Of a stretch of 64,000 nt of DNA, positions 32,970 to 44,982 are shown piece after piece; positions within the stretch are counted from its first letter, which is position 1; the number at the start of each line of letters is the position of its first letter. The translations under genes and the position numbers were made by a program. The stretch lies in NCBI GenBank assembly GCA_030762935.1, contig CM060886.1:33527509-33591508 (forward strand), given 5' to 3'. Source of the stretch: Hymenopus coronatus. Lineage: Eukaryota; Arthropoda; Insecta; Mantodea; Hymenopodidae. A model generated the notes under the pieces. It was not told the origin of the DNA, made no database searches, and saw nothing but the letters and a program-made list of their open reading frames with translations.

Positions 32970-33146
32970 TGGGTCATCTCCTTAGCGCGGTGGTAGTGCA
33001 GCAGCTTACCAAGCGGGACACCTGGGTTCGATTCCCGGTACCGGTGTGGGGATTTTTCCCCCGCTGGGAGACCTGGTCCGAAGTGCCCTCAGCCTCGTGA
33101 GGTTCCTTGGGGGCCAATTGAGGAAGAGGGATGAATTGGATTGATT
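32970..33146 (+). mobile_element. tRNA-derived SINE, third type
   Basis: A-box-like TAGCGCGGTGGTAGTG and B-box GGGTTCGATTCCCGG stand at tRNA spacing. The body has GGGGATTTTTCCCCCGCTGG, CCTGGTCCG and CCTCAGCCTCGTGAGG. No target duplication found. Its right side meets the terminal piece of a HINE-like copy. Confidence 0.7.
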
Positions 33147-33211
33147 TTTTTGGGTGCAATACAATACCTTCTCTATTCACTATGTACATAGTGCGTGTAG
33201 AGAAAGTAAAA
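33147..33211 (+). mobile_element. HINE-like repeat, isolated 3' terminal hairpin
   Basis: Only the last 65 bases of the family: TTTTGGGTGCAATACAATAC, palindrome, GTGTAGAGAAAGTAAAA. Either a solo end or the remainder of a copy replaced by the SINE. Confidence 0.75.
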
Positions 33212-33976
33212 ACACAAAATTGATAAGATTGATTTCTAAATTCATGCCTTCAGTCTAGAATAGTGCAAAAAAAATACCGGATTTAACAGACCTAGCAACA
33301 GCTATTTGATTTTAACTCAGTTTTGCGAGTGATAAAAGTCAAATTATTACACTCAACGCCTAAGCACATGTAGCGACAGAACGGAGAATGCAAGAACTAA
33401 TTCAAGACAAACAGCATAATAAAATTTTAATTGCCGTATCTCTTTCCAATGTTATTATTATCCATTATTAGTACTTTAGATAAGACCTGAAAGCTGAAAA
33501 TAAATGCAGAAAATAACCTGCGTGTTATTAAACACCACTGCCGTTACGTCTGAGTGATTCTTGCTTCCTTCCTTTCTAAAATACAAGTAAACACACTACA
33601 ATTTTCAATTACCATAATCCTCTAGTATTTTCATGTTTAGTGCAATAAATGTTTTATTTTATATACTATCTAAGAAGAAAATATAATTCTAGTAACGAAA
33701 TGATTCCTTAGCAGCTACCAAAATCTCTGGTAACTGTTTATGTGCCAATTGGTTTTAATAAAGTTACTTTTCATTAATTGGATTTAGGTACTTAGAGGAA
33801 GACTAGGTGCAATTTCATTTTTATTCCGAAACTGAAAAAAAAAACTTGAAAATACGTACAAATCACTGGAACAACAGCATGATTCAAGCCATATTTAGGT
33901 TTTCCAAAACGCTTCCGAGAAGGTGAAGATTTTTAAACAAGTCCTAGAGTAACGCTCACCAAGTTTTAGTGTGTCC
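33212..33976. other. Unassigned AT-rich stretch
   Basis: Nothing recognised. Confidence 0.45.
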
Positions 33977-34452
33977 ATCTTTAATTTTCTGGGAAAGGCC
34001 TCTGAAGGCCTTTTTATTCTGGATGATTTTTTTTTTAATTTTGTATGACTGATAAACCGTAAGAGACAAAATCTTTATACACAAACATTTAGATCCCATA
34101 AAACACACAATTTACATCATATACATTTTTTTCGTGGAGCTTGCCGTTTCCGAGATATTCTTTTTTATTGGTTTCAGTTTTAAAATACTTAAACTTTCTC
34201 ATACAGAAACTTTCAACTCCTGACCACGCAAAGAAACTGATTTCAAACCCATAGCAACCACAGTTTAAAACATTAGAATGTCGGTTTAGGCTAGCGTATT
34301 CCATTATTTTCTCTACTTATAAGGAGCTAAGTAATGAGACGTTTACACTAATGTCACATCTCGATAAACATGAAATAGAAGAATAAGCTTATAAACAATA
34401 ATTTGTTACACAGATGTAGAGAAACTCGTGTGAATGGAGCGCATCAGATTTT
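33977..34452 (-). mobile_element. HINE-like repeat, copy 15 (5' half only)
   Basis: Begins TTTTCTGGGAAAGGCCTCTG and runs through ACACACAATTTACATCATAT to GTGTGAATGGAGCGCATCAG. The hairpin end and microsatellite are missing. Confidence 0.75.
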
Positions 34453-35634
34453 TTATACTTACAACTAATATCACATCCTATATAATTGAAGCACAATACT
34501 TGTTTAACATGTTTCATGTAGTATTACTTTCGATCTCACCAGCCTCTTCCCTTGAAAATTCTTGACGTATGTGTAGATGTGATTAAATTATAGTAATTCG
34601 CGTTTTGGCTTAATCTTATATTGCTCTTTGTAAACTGTCTTCTATTTCCTGTATAAATATGTGGTCATCAGCATATACCAGAGCACTTATTGCTTTGCTA
34701 GATAATACTTTAATTCAAAACTGGTTTTCACTTTTCCACTTGAAGCATGAGATCTGCTTTTTCCTAGAACCCCTTCGCGTTTGGCACCACATTATAAGCA
34801 TTAGATCCTTTTCACATTCGCGAAAAGTCTACTCGCGCTTATTCTTGGTTTGGAGTAGCAATCGACTCTTCTCAGGGCGTTTTAACGGGCTTGTTGGGCT
34901 TCACATGTCCAGACTACTTGGCGACTTCTTAAATAATAAATCACTATGATCTTCTTTGTAGAATTGTAGTTTATTTTGTAATCATTTTGTACAATTGTAA
35001 AGTGAAACTGCAATCGCTCGATGTAATGTATATGCTTTGTTGAATGCTGCAAATATTTGTATGCATGTAATTCTACGCGAAAACACTAATGTACGCGTAA
35101 TCTCCAAGTGGGTTTTTCCATACTTGTAAAAAAGTCTCTTTCTTTTTGATAACTGGCTTCGCAAGAAATAAAAATCAACACGTAACTATGATACTTATTG
35201 TTGGAAAACAAAATCGTATAGAGAAAATCAAAACTAGACGAAAGCACAAGGAATAATAATCATTTGCATCCAGTGATTCCAACTTCGGAATGCAACAGAA
35301 CAAAAACAATTGAACATCAAATATTACAAAAATGACATGAAATTCCAAAATCTCGGCAGATATTGTGGTTAGGATATAAATATTGCCTTATTTCATTACT
35401 AAGTCGCCTTTATATAATTAAAATAGGTGTCAGACTGCACCCCTGTACGTCATCTTGGTCTCTCAAAATGTCATCCGACACTTTAAAACTGAACTTTTAA
35501 ATATTTTTCTATTTTCATATAAACTCTTTATAGTATTCATAAGGGCACTTCTTAAGTGTAATATTCTCCACAAAATGGGAATGTTTACCTTATCAATGGC
35601 TCTTTCATATTCAATAAATCTAAACCACTTTCTG
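34453..35634. other. Unassigned stretch
   Basis: Incidental ORFs at 34659-34949 and 34982-35164. No motif recognised. The right part may belong to the hAT relic. Confidence 0.4.
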
Positions 35635-36510
35635 AGTCAAATTCAAGATTTTACTGCTATAAAAGTAATCAATTTATTAAAGTCACGTGCATTGAACTCC
35701 CGTCTGTTCCAAAAAATGTGCGAGGAGATGGGAGCTAAGACACTCAATTGGTTTTGCACACCAAGCTGCACTGGTTAGCATGAGGACGCGTATTGACTCG
35801 TGTTTTTGAACTGAAAAATAAGATAAAAGGTACAAAATTGAAATCTGATCTGGTGAAGCATTTTGAAGGTGAAGTGTAGAGTTGTCAGTTAGCTTATCTG
35901 ACGATATATTCAACAAATTTAACGAGCTAAATCTTCAACTCCAAAGTTTTGACAAACATTTTTAAGGTTCATGAGAAAATAAAGAGGTTTTATAAGAAAG
36001 TTTTATTTTGGATTGATTGCGTTAATAAAGGGAATATTGCAGTTTTCACAACTCTTTTGGACCATAGTATTGCTGATGAACTTTTGGAAATATTCAAATT
36101 TCACCTACAAAATCTCAGGTTACAGCTTAAAATACAGGAATGGATTGCAAATCCGTTTTTGCTCCACCGCAATCAATTTCTCTAATCTTCCCGTAAAACT
36201 ACAAGAAATTCTTTTGGAAATTTCCGTTAACTGTTCACTGAAAATAAAATTCGAAAATATGTCAATTTGTGATTTCCAGTGTTACGCACGGAAAGAGTAA
36301 ACTGAACTTAACGACTGTGCCATTACATCCCTTCTTCCATTTCCCTCAACTTATCTGTGTGTGCAGGATTTCTCTGCATTGGCAGCATACAAGACGAAGC
36401 AAAGAAATCGCTTGAATCCAGAATCCCCATTGATAATCGCACTAACGAAGATTCAGCCACGAATAGAAAACAAGCAACAAGTGTCCAGAAAACAAGATCA
36501 GTCACCTCAT
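35635..36510 (+). pseudogene. hAT-superfamily (ZBED5/SCAND3-like) transposase relic, C-terminal half
   Basis: Pieces follow in the order of ZBED-type hAT proteins across frames. KSRALNSRLFQKMCEEMGAK lies at about 35677-35740, FNKFNELNLQLQSFDKHF near 35905-35960, VHEKIKRFYKKVLFWIDCVN at 35967-36026, FSNLPVKLQEILLEISVNCS and LKIKFENMSICDF at 36180-36275. The dimerisation domain FPSTYLCVQDFSALAAYKTK...RNRLNPE...ALTKIQPRIEN comes at about 36340-36480. Blocks are compressed relative to intact relatives and interrupted by frameshifts and stops. The upstream DDE region is not found. A splice-site-like TGTGTGTGCAG before the last block is probably coincidental, because the conserved frame runs straight through it. 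Confidence 0.75.
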
Positions 36511-36530
36511 TAACAGGTCAGAAACATACA

Positions 36531-37365
36531 GGATGTATATAAATGAACATCGGGGCTTTAACTCTTTATAATATTTATTACATTCAACTTACAGTTATAT
36601 GTCAAATGAAAAAGCAACAAAAACAGTTTTACCAAGAAGCTTATATATGTGACTACCCTTTGTCACACGGCACACATCAAGTCCATAGCAGAGTTCTTCC
36701 CAAACGTTGATAAGTGTGTATTCAGTAATTGTAGCAACAGCTGCTTCAATCCGGTTTCTTAATTCAGGGAGGTCAGCTGGCAGCGGAGACACGTACACAC
36801 GATCCTTGATGAAGCCCCAAAGGTAAAAATTGCATGGCTTTAGGTCAGGAGAACGAGGAGGCCATGCATAGCAAGCCCTGTCATTGGGGCCCTTGCGGCC
36901 TATCCAGTTCGTTATGCCAGTGAGGTGGCGCACCATCCTGCTGGAAAATGAAGTTCTCTGGCTCATTTTCTTCCAACTGAGGGAAGAGCCATTGCTCTAG
37001 TGTATCAAGTTAAGAAGTGCCAGTTACAGTAGGTTCGCCAAAAACAAAAGTCCCATAAACTTTTCGCCGGGATACGGCACAAAAAAACAATTCACTATAG
37101 GGGAATCTCGTTGCATTTGTACCATCTCGTGAGGATTTTCTGAGCCCCAGATACGCACATTATGAGTATTAATATGTCCACTCAGGTGAAAGGTCGATTC
37201 ATCACTGAAGACAACACGATCCACAAAATAGTCATGAAACAACATGTCGTTTGCGAATTTGGCACGTAATCCGTGGTCTGGCGGCTTTAGAGCCTGTAAT
37301 AACTGTAAACAGTCGTAACTGCATACAATTTTGTGCCCACGTGCTATCTGCAACGTATTTACATA
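36531..37365 (-). pseudogene. IS630/Tc1-mariner-type transposase relic, a different family from the 16-kb copy
   Basis: Minus strand. VVFSDESTFHLSGHINTHNV (first catalytic D in SDES) is in the frame ending at 37024. A second frame reads ENFIFQQDGAPPHWHN near 36920-36960 (second D). WPPRSPDLKPCNFYLWGFIK follows, with the third catalytic residue replaced by N where D is expected. The N-terminal HTH is missing beyond 37365. On the left, GGATGTATATAAATGAACAT at 36534 may be the terminal repeat, but no partner exists on the right. It has three frames and is dead and 5'-truncated. Confidence 0.75.
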
Positions 37366-37938
37366 GTTGCTGTATTTATTTTATACACTTATAGCATAAT
37401 CCTCCTTTCTCTAATATTTAATAAATTGTAAATATTATAATCTACTTTAGATATGGTTGTGTATAACTTATACTAGGTAAAACTCTAGGGATAGACCTAG
37501 AGTTACAGGATGGAATGGAAAGTGTGTACGCGGAGTGGGTGTACGCGTAGAAAAAAGTTTGAATACCACTGACTGGTTTATACAACACTTTTGTTGCCAC
37601 ACTTTGGAATAGTGGAGTGGTAGTAAGAGAGATTGGCGCGTGTTTTAACCGCCTCTATTGGTAGTATTTATGCCCGCGTGAGGACCTGAGGTACCAAGCC
37701 TTACACAGTCACAGGTAGCAGCACCGACTTTATTTATCGGATTTTGTTAGCCAGAAGAAACAGTTCAACTTCAAAACCTTTAATTGTAATAAATCAATCT
37801 CTAACAAACCATTGTTCTGATTAAATATTATAACAGTGTACAGCGATAAATATTTGTTATTTTCAATCATGCTGATTTGGATATCATGTTTTGAACTGAA
37901 GTCTGCATTTTTATGTATATCACTAATCCGCCTTTAAT
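37366..37938. other. Unassigned stretch
   Basis: Nothing recognised. Its right end (37939-37950, CTCTGCGGAATA) is the target site of the retrotransposon that follows. Confidence 0.5.
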
Positions 37939-37950
37939 CTCTGCGGAATA

Positions 37951-39675
37951 GGCGGACCGACTTCCCGTCATCCGACCCAGTGAACTCCAGGGCGCACTCT
38001 GGCGTCTCAACCCCAAAAAGGCAGCGGGGCCTGACGGACTAACCCCCACCATGCTCCGATGCCTTCCCATCAAGGCGGTACTCTTTCTAACCAAGGTTTT
38101 CAACATGTGCCTCACCTTGTGCCACTTTCCATGCGAGTGGAGGGAGGCCCGGGTGATATGCATCTTGAAGCCGGGGAAAGACCCGTTACACCCATCCAAC
38201 TACCGATCCATCAGTCTCCTATCAGTTCTCTCGAAGGTTTTCGAGAGGCTAATACTAGTCCGCTTGTCCCCTCTCTTGGGCGACATTCATGCCATCCCAG
38301 ATCACCAATTTGGTTTTCGTCCTGGGCATTCTACACCCCAGCAACTACTGAGAGTGTGGAGGCCGCTGCCCTGGGTTTCCAGGACAGAGCCTACACTGCG
38401 GCGGTGTCGCTGGACGTGGAGAAAGCCTTCTCTACGACCTGGCACGCGGGTCTGCTCCTCAAACTCATCCGACTGGAGCTCCCGACACACATCATACACG
38501 TACTACACTCATACCTTAAACACAGATATTTTGTAGTTTCAGTTGCGGGACATAAATCAACACCTAGGCCAGTAAGAGGCGGAGTCCCCGAAGGCTCTGG
38601 ACTTTCCCCCACGCTCTTTAGCGTCTACATGGCCGACCTACCAACAGTGCAGCAAGTCAACATAGCTCAGTATGCTGATGACGTGCTGTTATACTGTACA
38701 AACAAACACCCACGCAGAGCCTTCAACCCTATTCAGAGACACCTCTGCCTCATCCAAGAGTGGTGCGAGCGTTGGCGATTGTCCATAAATCCGGAGAAAA
38801 GCCACGCCATTCTCTTCACCAAGCGCCGCTTTCCTGCAAACTTCCCCACATTCACGTACCTCAGACGAAGGATACAATGGACCAACACCATCACCTACTT
38901 GGGGGTGAAGCTTGACAGGGGCGTCACTTTTAGGGAGTACATCAGGGGGCTGTGGTGCCGGGGCAATGCGGCTGCGGCCTCATTGTACCCGATGCTGAGG
39001 TCCTCGATGACGGTTCCCCTTAAGTTGCGCCTTTTGAGGGCTCTCAATCCCCTTGTTAATCTACGCCTGTGAGATCTGGGGCATGGCGGCAGACTCCAGT
39101 CTGCAGTTGCTTCAGCGGGTACAGAATAGGTGTCTTCGGGCTATCTATTCTGTGCCTCGAGGCTTTCCAACGAGACTCCTGCACGAAGCCTCTGGTCTAC
39201 CATACCTGGAGGACGAGATTAGACGTCGGGCAACAAAATTCAACGAAGGGTTAACATTCCATCGGAGCCCCCTCGTTAGGTCTCTTGGGGATTACGATCC
39301 CACAAACCGCCGCTTCAGGCGATACTGGCTTCCCCGCATGGCTTGCGGGCATCCCCGGTAACGAAGGAGCACCACCAACAGCTGCTACGGCTGAGCTCCT
39401 TATAAGCCTTCAAGAGTTGCTTGGATTCAAAATTAAAACCTCAAAAGAAACATTTTGATAAAAACACACCAGCGGTGCACAAGGGCCATTGCACCATCAA
39501 GGCAACCGTCGAGGAGCAATATTTGCCTCCTCCTGTCACTCCACAACCCCAAAACACACCTGCCATCCTACAAAACCCACAATCCCGTCAGAACGTGGTT
39601 AAATTCTCTCCGAGAACAGGGACACGTCTAGCACACCTCGGGCTGCCCTCAGCCTGCCAATTACACTGAACTGAA
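37951..39675 (+). mobile_element. Jockey-like non-LTR retrotransposon, 5'-truncated, perfect 12-bp target duplication
   Basis: CTCTGCGGAATA occurs at 37939-37950 and again at 39676-39687, precisely bracketing a 1,725-bp insert. The insert begins inside the reverse transcriptase (no endonuclease, no ORF1) and has no RNase H, as in the Jockey clade. It ends CACTGAACTGAA, a short tandem CTGAA end rather than poly(A). The exact duplication shows that truncation happened at insertion (incomplete reverse transcription). Confidence 0.9.
37960..39361 (+). pseudogene. Reverse transcriptase of the Jockey-like element (two frameshifts)
   Basis: It starts in RT block 1 (NPKKAAGPDGLTPTMLRCL). FPCEWREARVICILKPGKDP, YRSISLLSVLSKVFERLILV and DHQFGFRPGHSTPQQLLRV (to about 38345) follow. 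A frameshift leads to AVSLDVEKAFSTTWHAGLLL, GGVPEGSGLSPTLFSVYMAD and the catalytic AQYADDVLLY (YADD at 38671-38682), continuing to about 39050. A second frameshift gives ACEIWGMAADSSLQLLQRVQ to 39361 (thumb/C-terminal region). The catalytic aspartates are intact, but the protein lacks its N-terminus and frame. The Q of the usual VPQG block is E here. Confidence 0.9.
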
Positions 39676-39687
39676 CTCTGCGGAATA

Positions 39688-40017
39688 ACATTTGTACATC
39701 CATACGCTCAGCATTCTGAGGCAAACTGTGTGACTTTGAACACGATTTATCCATTAAATGCAGAGTTACGTAAAATATTGAAGTTGTTTAACAAACACTA
39801 TTTGGTATTCTGGCAGATGTTATCGATGTGTAAGCTTAATTGAATTTTCGTTCCTCAAAGTTCGTGAGTGAAATTTTATAATTGAACTTTAAAACTTACA
39901 TACATACACTTCTACTTATTCAGCAGAAATACTCCTCGTACTAATCACCTGAGCAAGAATACAAGCAAATTAAATTATATCTTGTATAGCTAGCTGGCAA
40001 CGTATACACAAAGTGCT
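39688..40017. other. Unassigned AT-rich stretch
   Basis: Original target-flanking DNA of the retrotransposon. Nothing recognised. Confidence 0.5.
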
Positions 40018-40149
40018 TTGGTGCTTCGTGGCGCAGCGGATCTTGGGTTCCGACTTCCGAGTCCCACCATGGGAATGGGTGTTTGTGCGTTTGTAAAATA
40101 TGTACATGTATGTTTGTATTGTAAGCAAAATGTAAACGTTAATAAAAAA
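40018..40149 (+). mobile_element. Possible short SINE with A-rich tail
   Basis: CTTCGTGGCGCAGCGGATCT resembles an A-box and GGTTCCGACTTCC a poor B-box. An unrelated body ends in AATAAAAAAAA, and the next HINE-like copy starts at once. The B-box is weak and there is no target duplication, so this is tentative. Confidence 0.4.
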
Positions 40150-40965
40150 AAGTCATATGTTCCATTCACACGACTTTCTCTACATCTCTGCAACAAATTA
40201 TTGTTAAAAAGCTTATATTTACTTCATCCAATACAGAAAAAATTAGCTGAAATAGTCTTATTACTTGCTTCCTTGCAAGCAGAAGCGAAATAAGGGAGTA
40301 TCATAGGTTAAAGTGATAGTCAAAAGCTGGTTGCTATGTGACTGAAGTTCCTTTGTTTGTGTGGACAGGAGTTGACACATTCGCGTATGAGAAAGGCATT
40401 AAGTTTTTCAAGGCTGAAACCAAAAACAAGGCATATCTAAAAAACGATCAACTGCACTAAAAAAAATACATATAACATGAATTGTGTGTTTTAAGTTGCT
40501 TTACATTTTTGTGTGGTAAGTTTTGGTCTATCTCTTACGGTTCAGCATTTATGCAAATTTCCTCAAATTTCATCCAGAATAAAGTAGCCTTCAGAGGCTA
40601 TTCCCAGAAAATTCAAGATATAAATTTCATTTGTCAGGTAAATATTTTTAATATACGATACTTTAATTAAAATCATTAGAGCGATTTTTAAAAAGATCAA
40701 AATTTTCGTAAAATGCTCCATGTAAAGGCTAGTTGGTGGTGGGGGGATTTTCTTGAAAATCTTCGTGTCGCAACTTAAATACCAAGTTTGGTAATTTACC
40801 GAGTTTTCGTTTTTGAGTTATCCTGTTCACACACACAAGGAAACACTGAAACACTGACACATACACACACGGACCTGTTTCTGAAAATGCGTTTTTGGAT
40901 ACAGGTGAACCTAAAACATATATTTCCGGTGAAATCTCGGTAAAGAATTTTTGGGCGGAATGCAA
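40150..40965 (+). mobile_element. HINE-like repeat, copy 16 (hairpin lost)
   Basis: Starts GTCATATGTTCCATTCACAC. All body blocks and the microsatellite are present. The match stops after TTTGGGCGGAATGCAATG, leaving out the terminal palindrome. Confidence 0.8.
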
Positions 40966-41032
40966 TGTGTATCACACATATTGACGTGACAAGGACAAAA
41001 AATTTTAAGTTGGCTAAATAGTTAACTAAAAA

Positions 41033-41864
41033 ATCTGACGAGTTCCATTCACATGACTTTCTCTACATCTCTGCAACAAATTATTGTTAAAAAGCTTATG
41101 CTTCTATTTACTTCATGCTAAACGAGAAAAAATTAGCACAGTCTTATTACTTGCTTCCTTGTAAGTAGAAGCGAAATAAGGGAGTACCATAGGTTAAAGT
41201 AATAGTCAAAAGCTGGTTGCTATGTGACTGAAATTTGAATGGACAGGACTTGACAAATTTCTGTATGAGAAAATCTTAAGTTCTTTAAGGGTGTAATCAA
41301 AATGAAGGAATAATTCAAAAACGATCAACTTTACGAAAAAAATGTATATATAACATAAATTGTGTATTTTAACGTACTCTACATTTCTTGCGAGGTAAGT
41401 TTTTGTCCATCTCTTTCAGTTTAGCAGTTATTCAAATTCCGTAAAATTCATCCAGAGTAAAGTAGTCTTCAAGAGGCTATTCCCTTAAACTTCAAGATAT
41501 ACATTTTATTTGTCAGGTAAATATCTTTAATATACGACAATTTAATCAAAATCGTTAGAGCCAGTTTTGAGAAAATCAAAATTTTCGAAAAAAGTTCCAT
41601 GTGAAGAGTAGTTTAGGTGGGGGGATTTTTCTCAATCTTCGTGTCGCATCCCTGGAAGATACTAAACTTAAATACCAAGTTTGATATTTTCTCGACTTTT
41701 CGTTTTTGAGTTATCGTGTTCAAAGACACACGGACACACTGACACACGGACCTTCTTCTAAAAATATGTTTTTCAATACAGGGGACCTTAAAACATATAT
41801 TTCCCATCAAATCTCAGTATTGAATCTCTATACACTATATATAGTACATGTAGAGAAAGTAAAA
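41033..41864 (+). mobile_element. HINE-like repeat, copy 17 (variant A, full length)
   Basis: ATCTGACGAGTTCCATTCAC to TGTAGAGAAAGTAAAA. The region between TTTCCCATCAAATCTC and the palindrome is shortened by about 20 bases. Confidence 0.85.
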
Positions 41865-42301
41865 GGTAAAAAGAGAGAAGTTTTTGTCTTGTAAGGCTAA
41901 GTGTGTGTAATTTTCTCCACAAATAAAAGGTTTAATTTGTGCTTACCTGAAACATTTAATTAATCTGGTTAACACTAAATCGGTGATTTAGTCCCTTAAC
42001 GCAACAAATATAGTGACCCCGATAGCGATACGTTTCCCAAAAGACAGCAAATAAAATAGGGTATAAACAGAAACAATGATCACCAAGTTGTTTGAAGGCA
42101 TTGAAACCTGTGAAGAATATAATTTGTACGAAGTAAGTGTAAGCAACTGTGGTGGCTCTCGTATAACTACTCTGGTATACAATGCAGGATATTAATGAAC
42201 TATACTGAAATAATTTGCGAGATTATGCACGTGACTGATTAAGTAATTTGAGATCACCGATGCATGGTCCCTGGATAAACATAACGCAACTACATAGCAT
42301 T
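41865..42301. other. Unassigned stretch
   Basis: Nothing recognised. A TAATTTGAGATCACC word near 42244 recalls the repeat unit at 48.4-48.7 kb, too short to claim. Confidence 0.4.
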
Positions 42302-43055
42302 AAGCGAACAATTAGCAGTAATAGTCTTATTACTTGCTTCCTTGTAAGTAGAAGCGAGATAAGGGACTACCATAGGTTAAAAGGATAGTAAAAAGTGGTT
42401 ACTATGTGACTGAAGTTCCTTTGTAAGTATCAACGCTAAAACCAAAAACAAGGAATACTAAAAAACGAACTACTCCACGAAAAAATGCATATAACATAAA
42501 TTGTGAGTTTTAACATGCTCTACATTTTTTGTGTGGCAATTTTTGTCCATCTCTTACGGATTAGCAGTTATGCAAAATTCCGTAAAATGCATCCAGAATA
42601 AACTACTCTTCAGAGGCTATTCCTAGAAAATTCAAGATATACATTTTATTTGTCAGGTAAATACGTTTAATATACGAAATTTAAATCAAAATCGTTAGAG
42701 CCATTTTTGAGAAAATCAAAATTTTTGAAAAAAGTACCATGTAAAGGATAGTTGGGGGTGGGGGTATTTTTCTCAAAATCTTCGTGTCGCATCCCTGGAA
42801 GATACTAAACTTAAATACCAAGTTTGGTATTTTACCGACTTTTCGTTTTTGAGTTACCCTGTTCACAGACACACGGACAAACACACACACACACACACGG
42901 ACACACACACACGGACCTTTTTGTGAAAATGCTTTTATTGGATATTGGGGACCCTAAAACATATACTTCCGGTGAAATCTCGGTATCGAATTTTTGGGTG
43001 GAGTGCAATACCTTCTCTATACACTATGTACATATTGCGTATAGAGAAAGTAAAA
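42302..43055 (+). mobile_element. HINE-like repeat, copy 18 (5' end missing)
   Basis: Begins at GAACAATTAGCAGTAATAGT. Expanded (CA)n core at 42868-42915. Ends TAGAGAAAGTAAAA directly followed by copy 19. Confidence 0.85.
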
Positions 43056-43836
43056 GTTTGATGTGTTTCATTCATATGACCTTCTCTACTTCTCTGCAAC
43101 AATCTTATTGTTAAAAGTGTATGCTTCAACCTACTTCATGCTAATTGAGAACAATTAGCAGCAATAGTCTTATTACATGCTTCCTTGTAAGTAGAAGCGA
43201 AATAAGAGACTACCATAGGTTAAAAGGATACTCAATAGTGGTTACTATGTGATTGAAGTTCCTTTGTTTGTAAGTTTATCAAAGCTGAAACCAAAAACAA
43301 GGAATACTCAAAAACGACCAACCCCACGAAAAAAAAATCTATATAACCTAAATTGTGTGTTTTAACATGCTCTACATTTTTTGTGTGGCAATTTTTTGTC
43401 CATCTGTTACGGTTTAGCAGTTATCCAAAATTCCGTAAAATCCATACAGAATAACTAAAATCGTTGGTAATTTTTAAAAAGATCAAAAATTTCGAAAAAT
43501 GTTCCATGTAAAGGGTAATTGGGGGTGGAGGGATTTTCTTGAAAATCTTCGTGTCGCATCATTGCGAGATACTAAATTTAAATACCAAGTTTGGTAATTT
43601 ACCGACTTTTCGTTTTTGAATTACCCTGTTCACACACATACACACACACGGACACGGACACACATACACTGACACACACATACACACACACATGGACCTG
43701 TTTCTGAAAATGCTTTTTTAGATGCAGGTGAACCTAAAACATATATTTCCGGTAAAATCTAGGTAACGAATTTTTGGGCGGAATGCAATACGTTCTGTTT
43801 ACACTATGTACATAGTACGTAAAGACAAAGTAATAA
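43056..43836 (+). mobile_element. HINE-like repeat, copy 19, head-to-tail after copy 18
   Basis: Starts GTTTGATGTGTTTCATTCAT. It has a deletion after CCATACAGAATAACTAAAAT that removes the AGAGGCTATTCCC block. Ends GTAAAGACAAAGTAATAAAA (mutated end). Confidence 0.8.
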
Positions 43837-43880
43837 AACAATAAAGTAAAATATCAGGAACTTGAAAAAAGATGATAAAA

Positions 43881-44713
43881 ATCTGATGTGTTCCATTCAC
43901 ACGACTTTCTCTATATCTCTGCATCAAGTTACTGTTAAAAAGCTTATGCTTTTATTTACTTCATGCTAATCGAGAAAAAATTAGCAGAAATAGTCTCATT
44001 ACTTGCTTCCTTGTTAGTACAAGTGAAATAAGGGAGTACCATAGGTTAAAGTGATAGTCAAAAGTTGGTTGCTAAGTGACTGAAGTTCCTTTGTATGGAC
44101 AGAAATTGTTGAAACCAAAAGAAACCAAAAACAAGGAGTATCTCAAAAACGATCAACTCCATGAAAATCTTGTATATAAGATAAATTGTGGGTTTTAAGG
44201 TGCTCTATATTTTTGGTGTTGTAAGTTTTTGTCCATCTCTTACGGTTTAGTAGTTATGCAAAATTTCGTAAAAGTCATCCAGAATAAAGTAATTTTCAGA
44301 GGCTATTCCCAGAAAATTCAAGATATACTCTTCATTTTTCAGTTAAATATATTTAATATACGAAATTTTAATCCAAATCGTTAGAGCCATTTTTGAGAAA
44401 ATCAAAATTTTTGAAAAAGATAGCATGTAAATGGTAGTTTGTGGTGGTGGGATTTTTTTGTCAAAATATTCGTGTCGTATCCCTGGAAGATACTTAACTT
44501 AAATACTAAGTTTGGTATTTTCCCGACTTTTCGTTTTTGAGTTATCGTGTGCACAGACATACACACACACGGACCTTTTTCTTAAAATACTTTTTTTGGA
44601 TACAGGGGACCCTAAAACATATATTTCCGGTGAAATCTCGGTATCGAATTTTTTGGTGGAGTGCAATACCTTCTCAACACACTATGTACATAGTACGTAT
44701 AGAGAAAGTAAAA
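43881..44713 (+). mobile_element. HINE-like repeat, copy 20 (variant A, full length)
   Basis: ATCTGATGTGTTCCATTCAC to GTATAGAGAAAGTAAAA. It lies 44 bases after copy 19. Confidence 0.85.
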
Positions 44714-44982
44714 GAGAGCGGGAGTGTTGTCCAACTCTACGCTGAGCTCTTAACAAGGGACTAGACGTGATTGTTAATTCCAATGTTTAAGGATGGAAAA
44801 TAAACTCAAACTTTTTGTGCAGATTCCTACATTTAGTTTGTATACATTCTCAATTAAGGCACTTTAAAAATGAAATAATGATGTGAATTTTAATTGTGAC
44901 CTCAATGATCAAATCGAAATCCTGAATTACCTGACGGTATTAACAGATAGCCCTGTAAGCAAATTAAGAAAAAAAAAAAAAA

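Noticed and set aside
32974..33189. 71-aa minus-strand ORF ending NRTQVSRLVSCCTTTALRR
   Set aside because: Antisense translation of the tRNA-derived SINE and the HINE-like terminal hairpin.
36350..36520. Possible host exon with acceptor TGTGTGTGCAG and donor CAG|GTCAG
   Set aside because: The hAT-like protein frame (FPSTYLCVQDFSALAAYK) continues unbroken upstream across the supposed acceptor, so it is a transposase relic.
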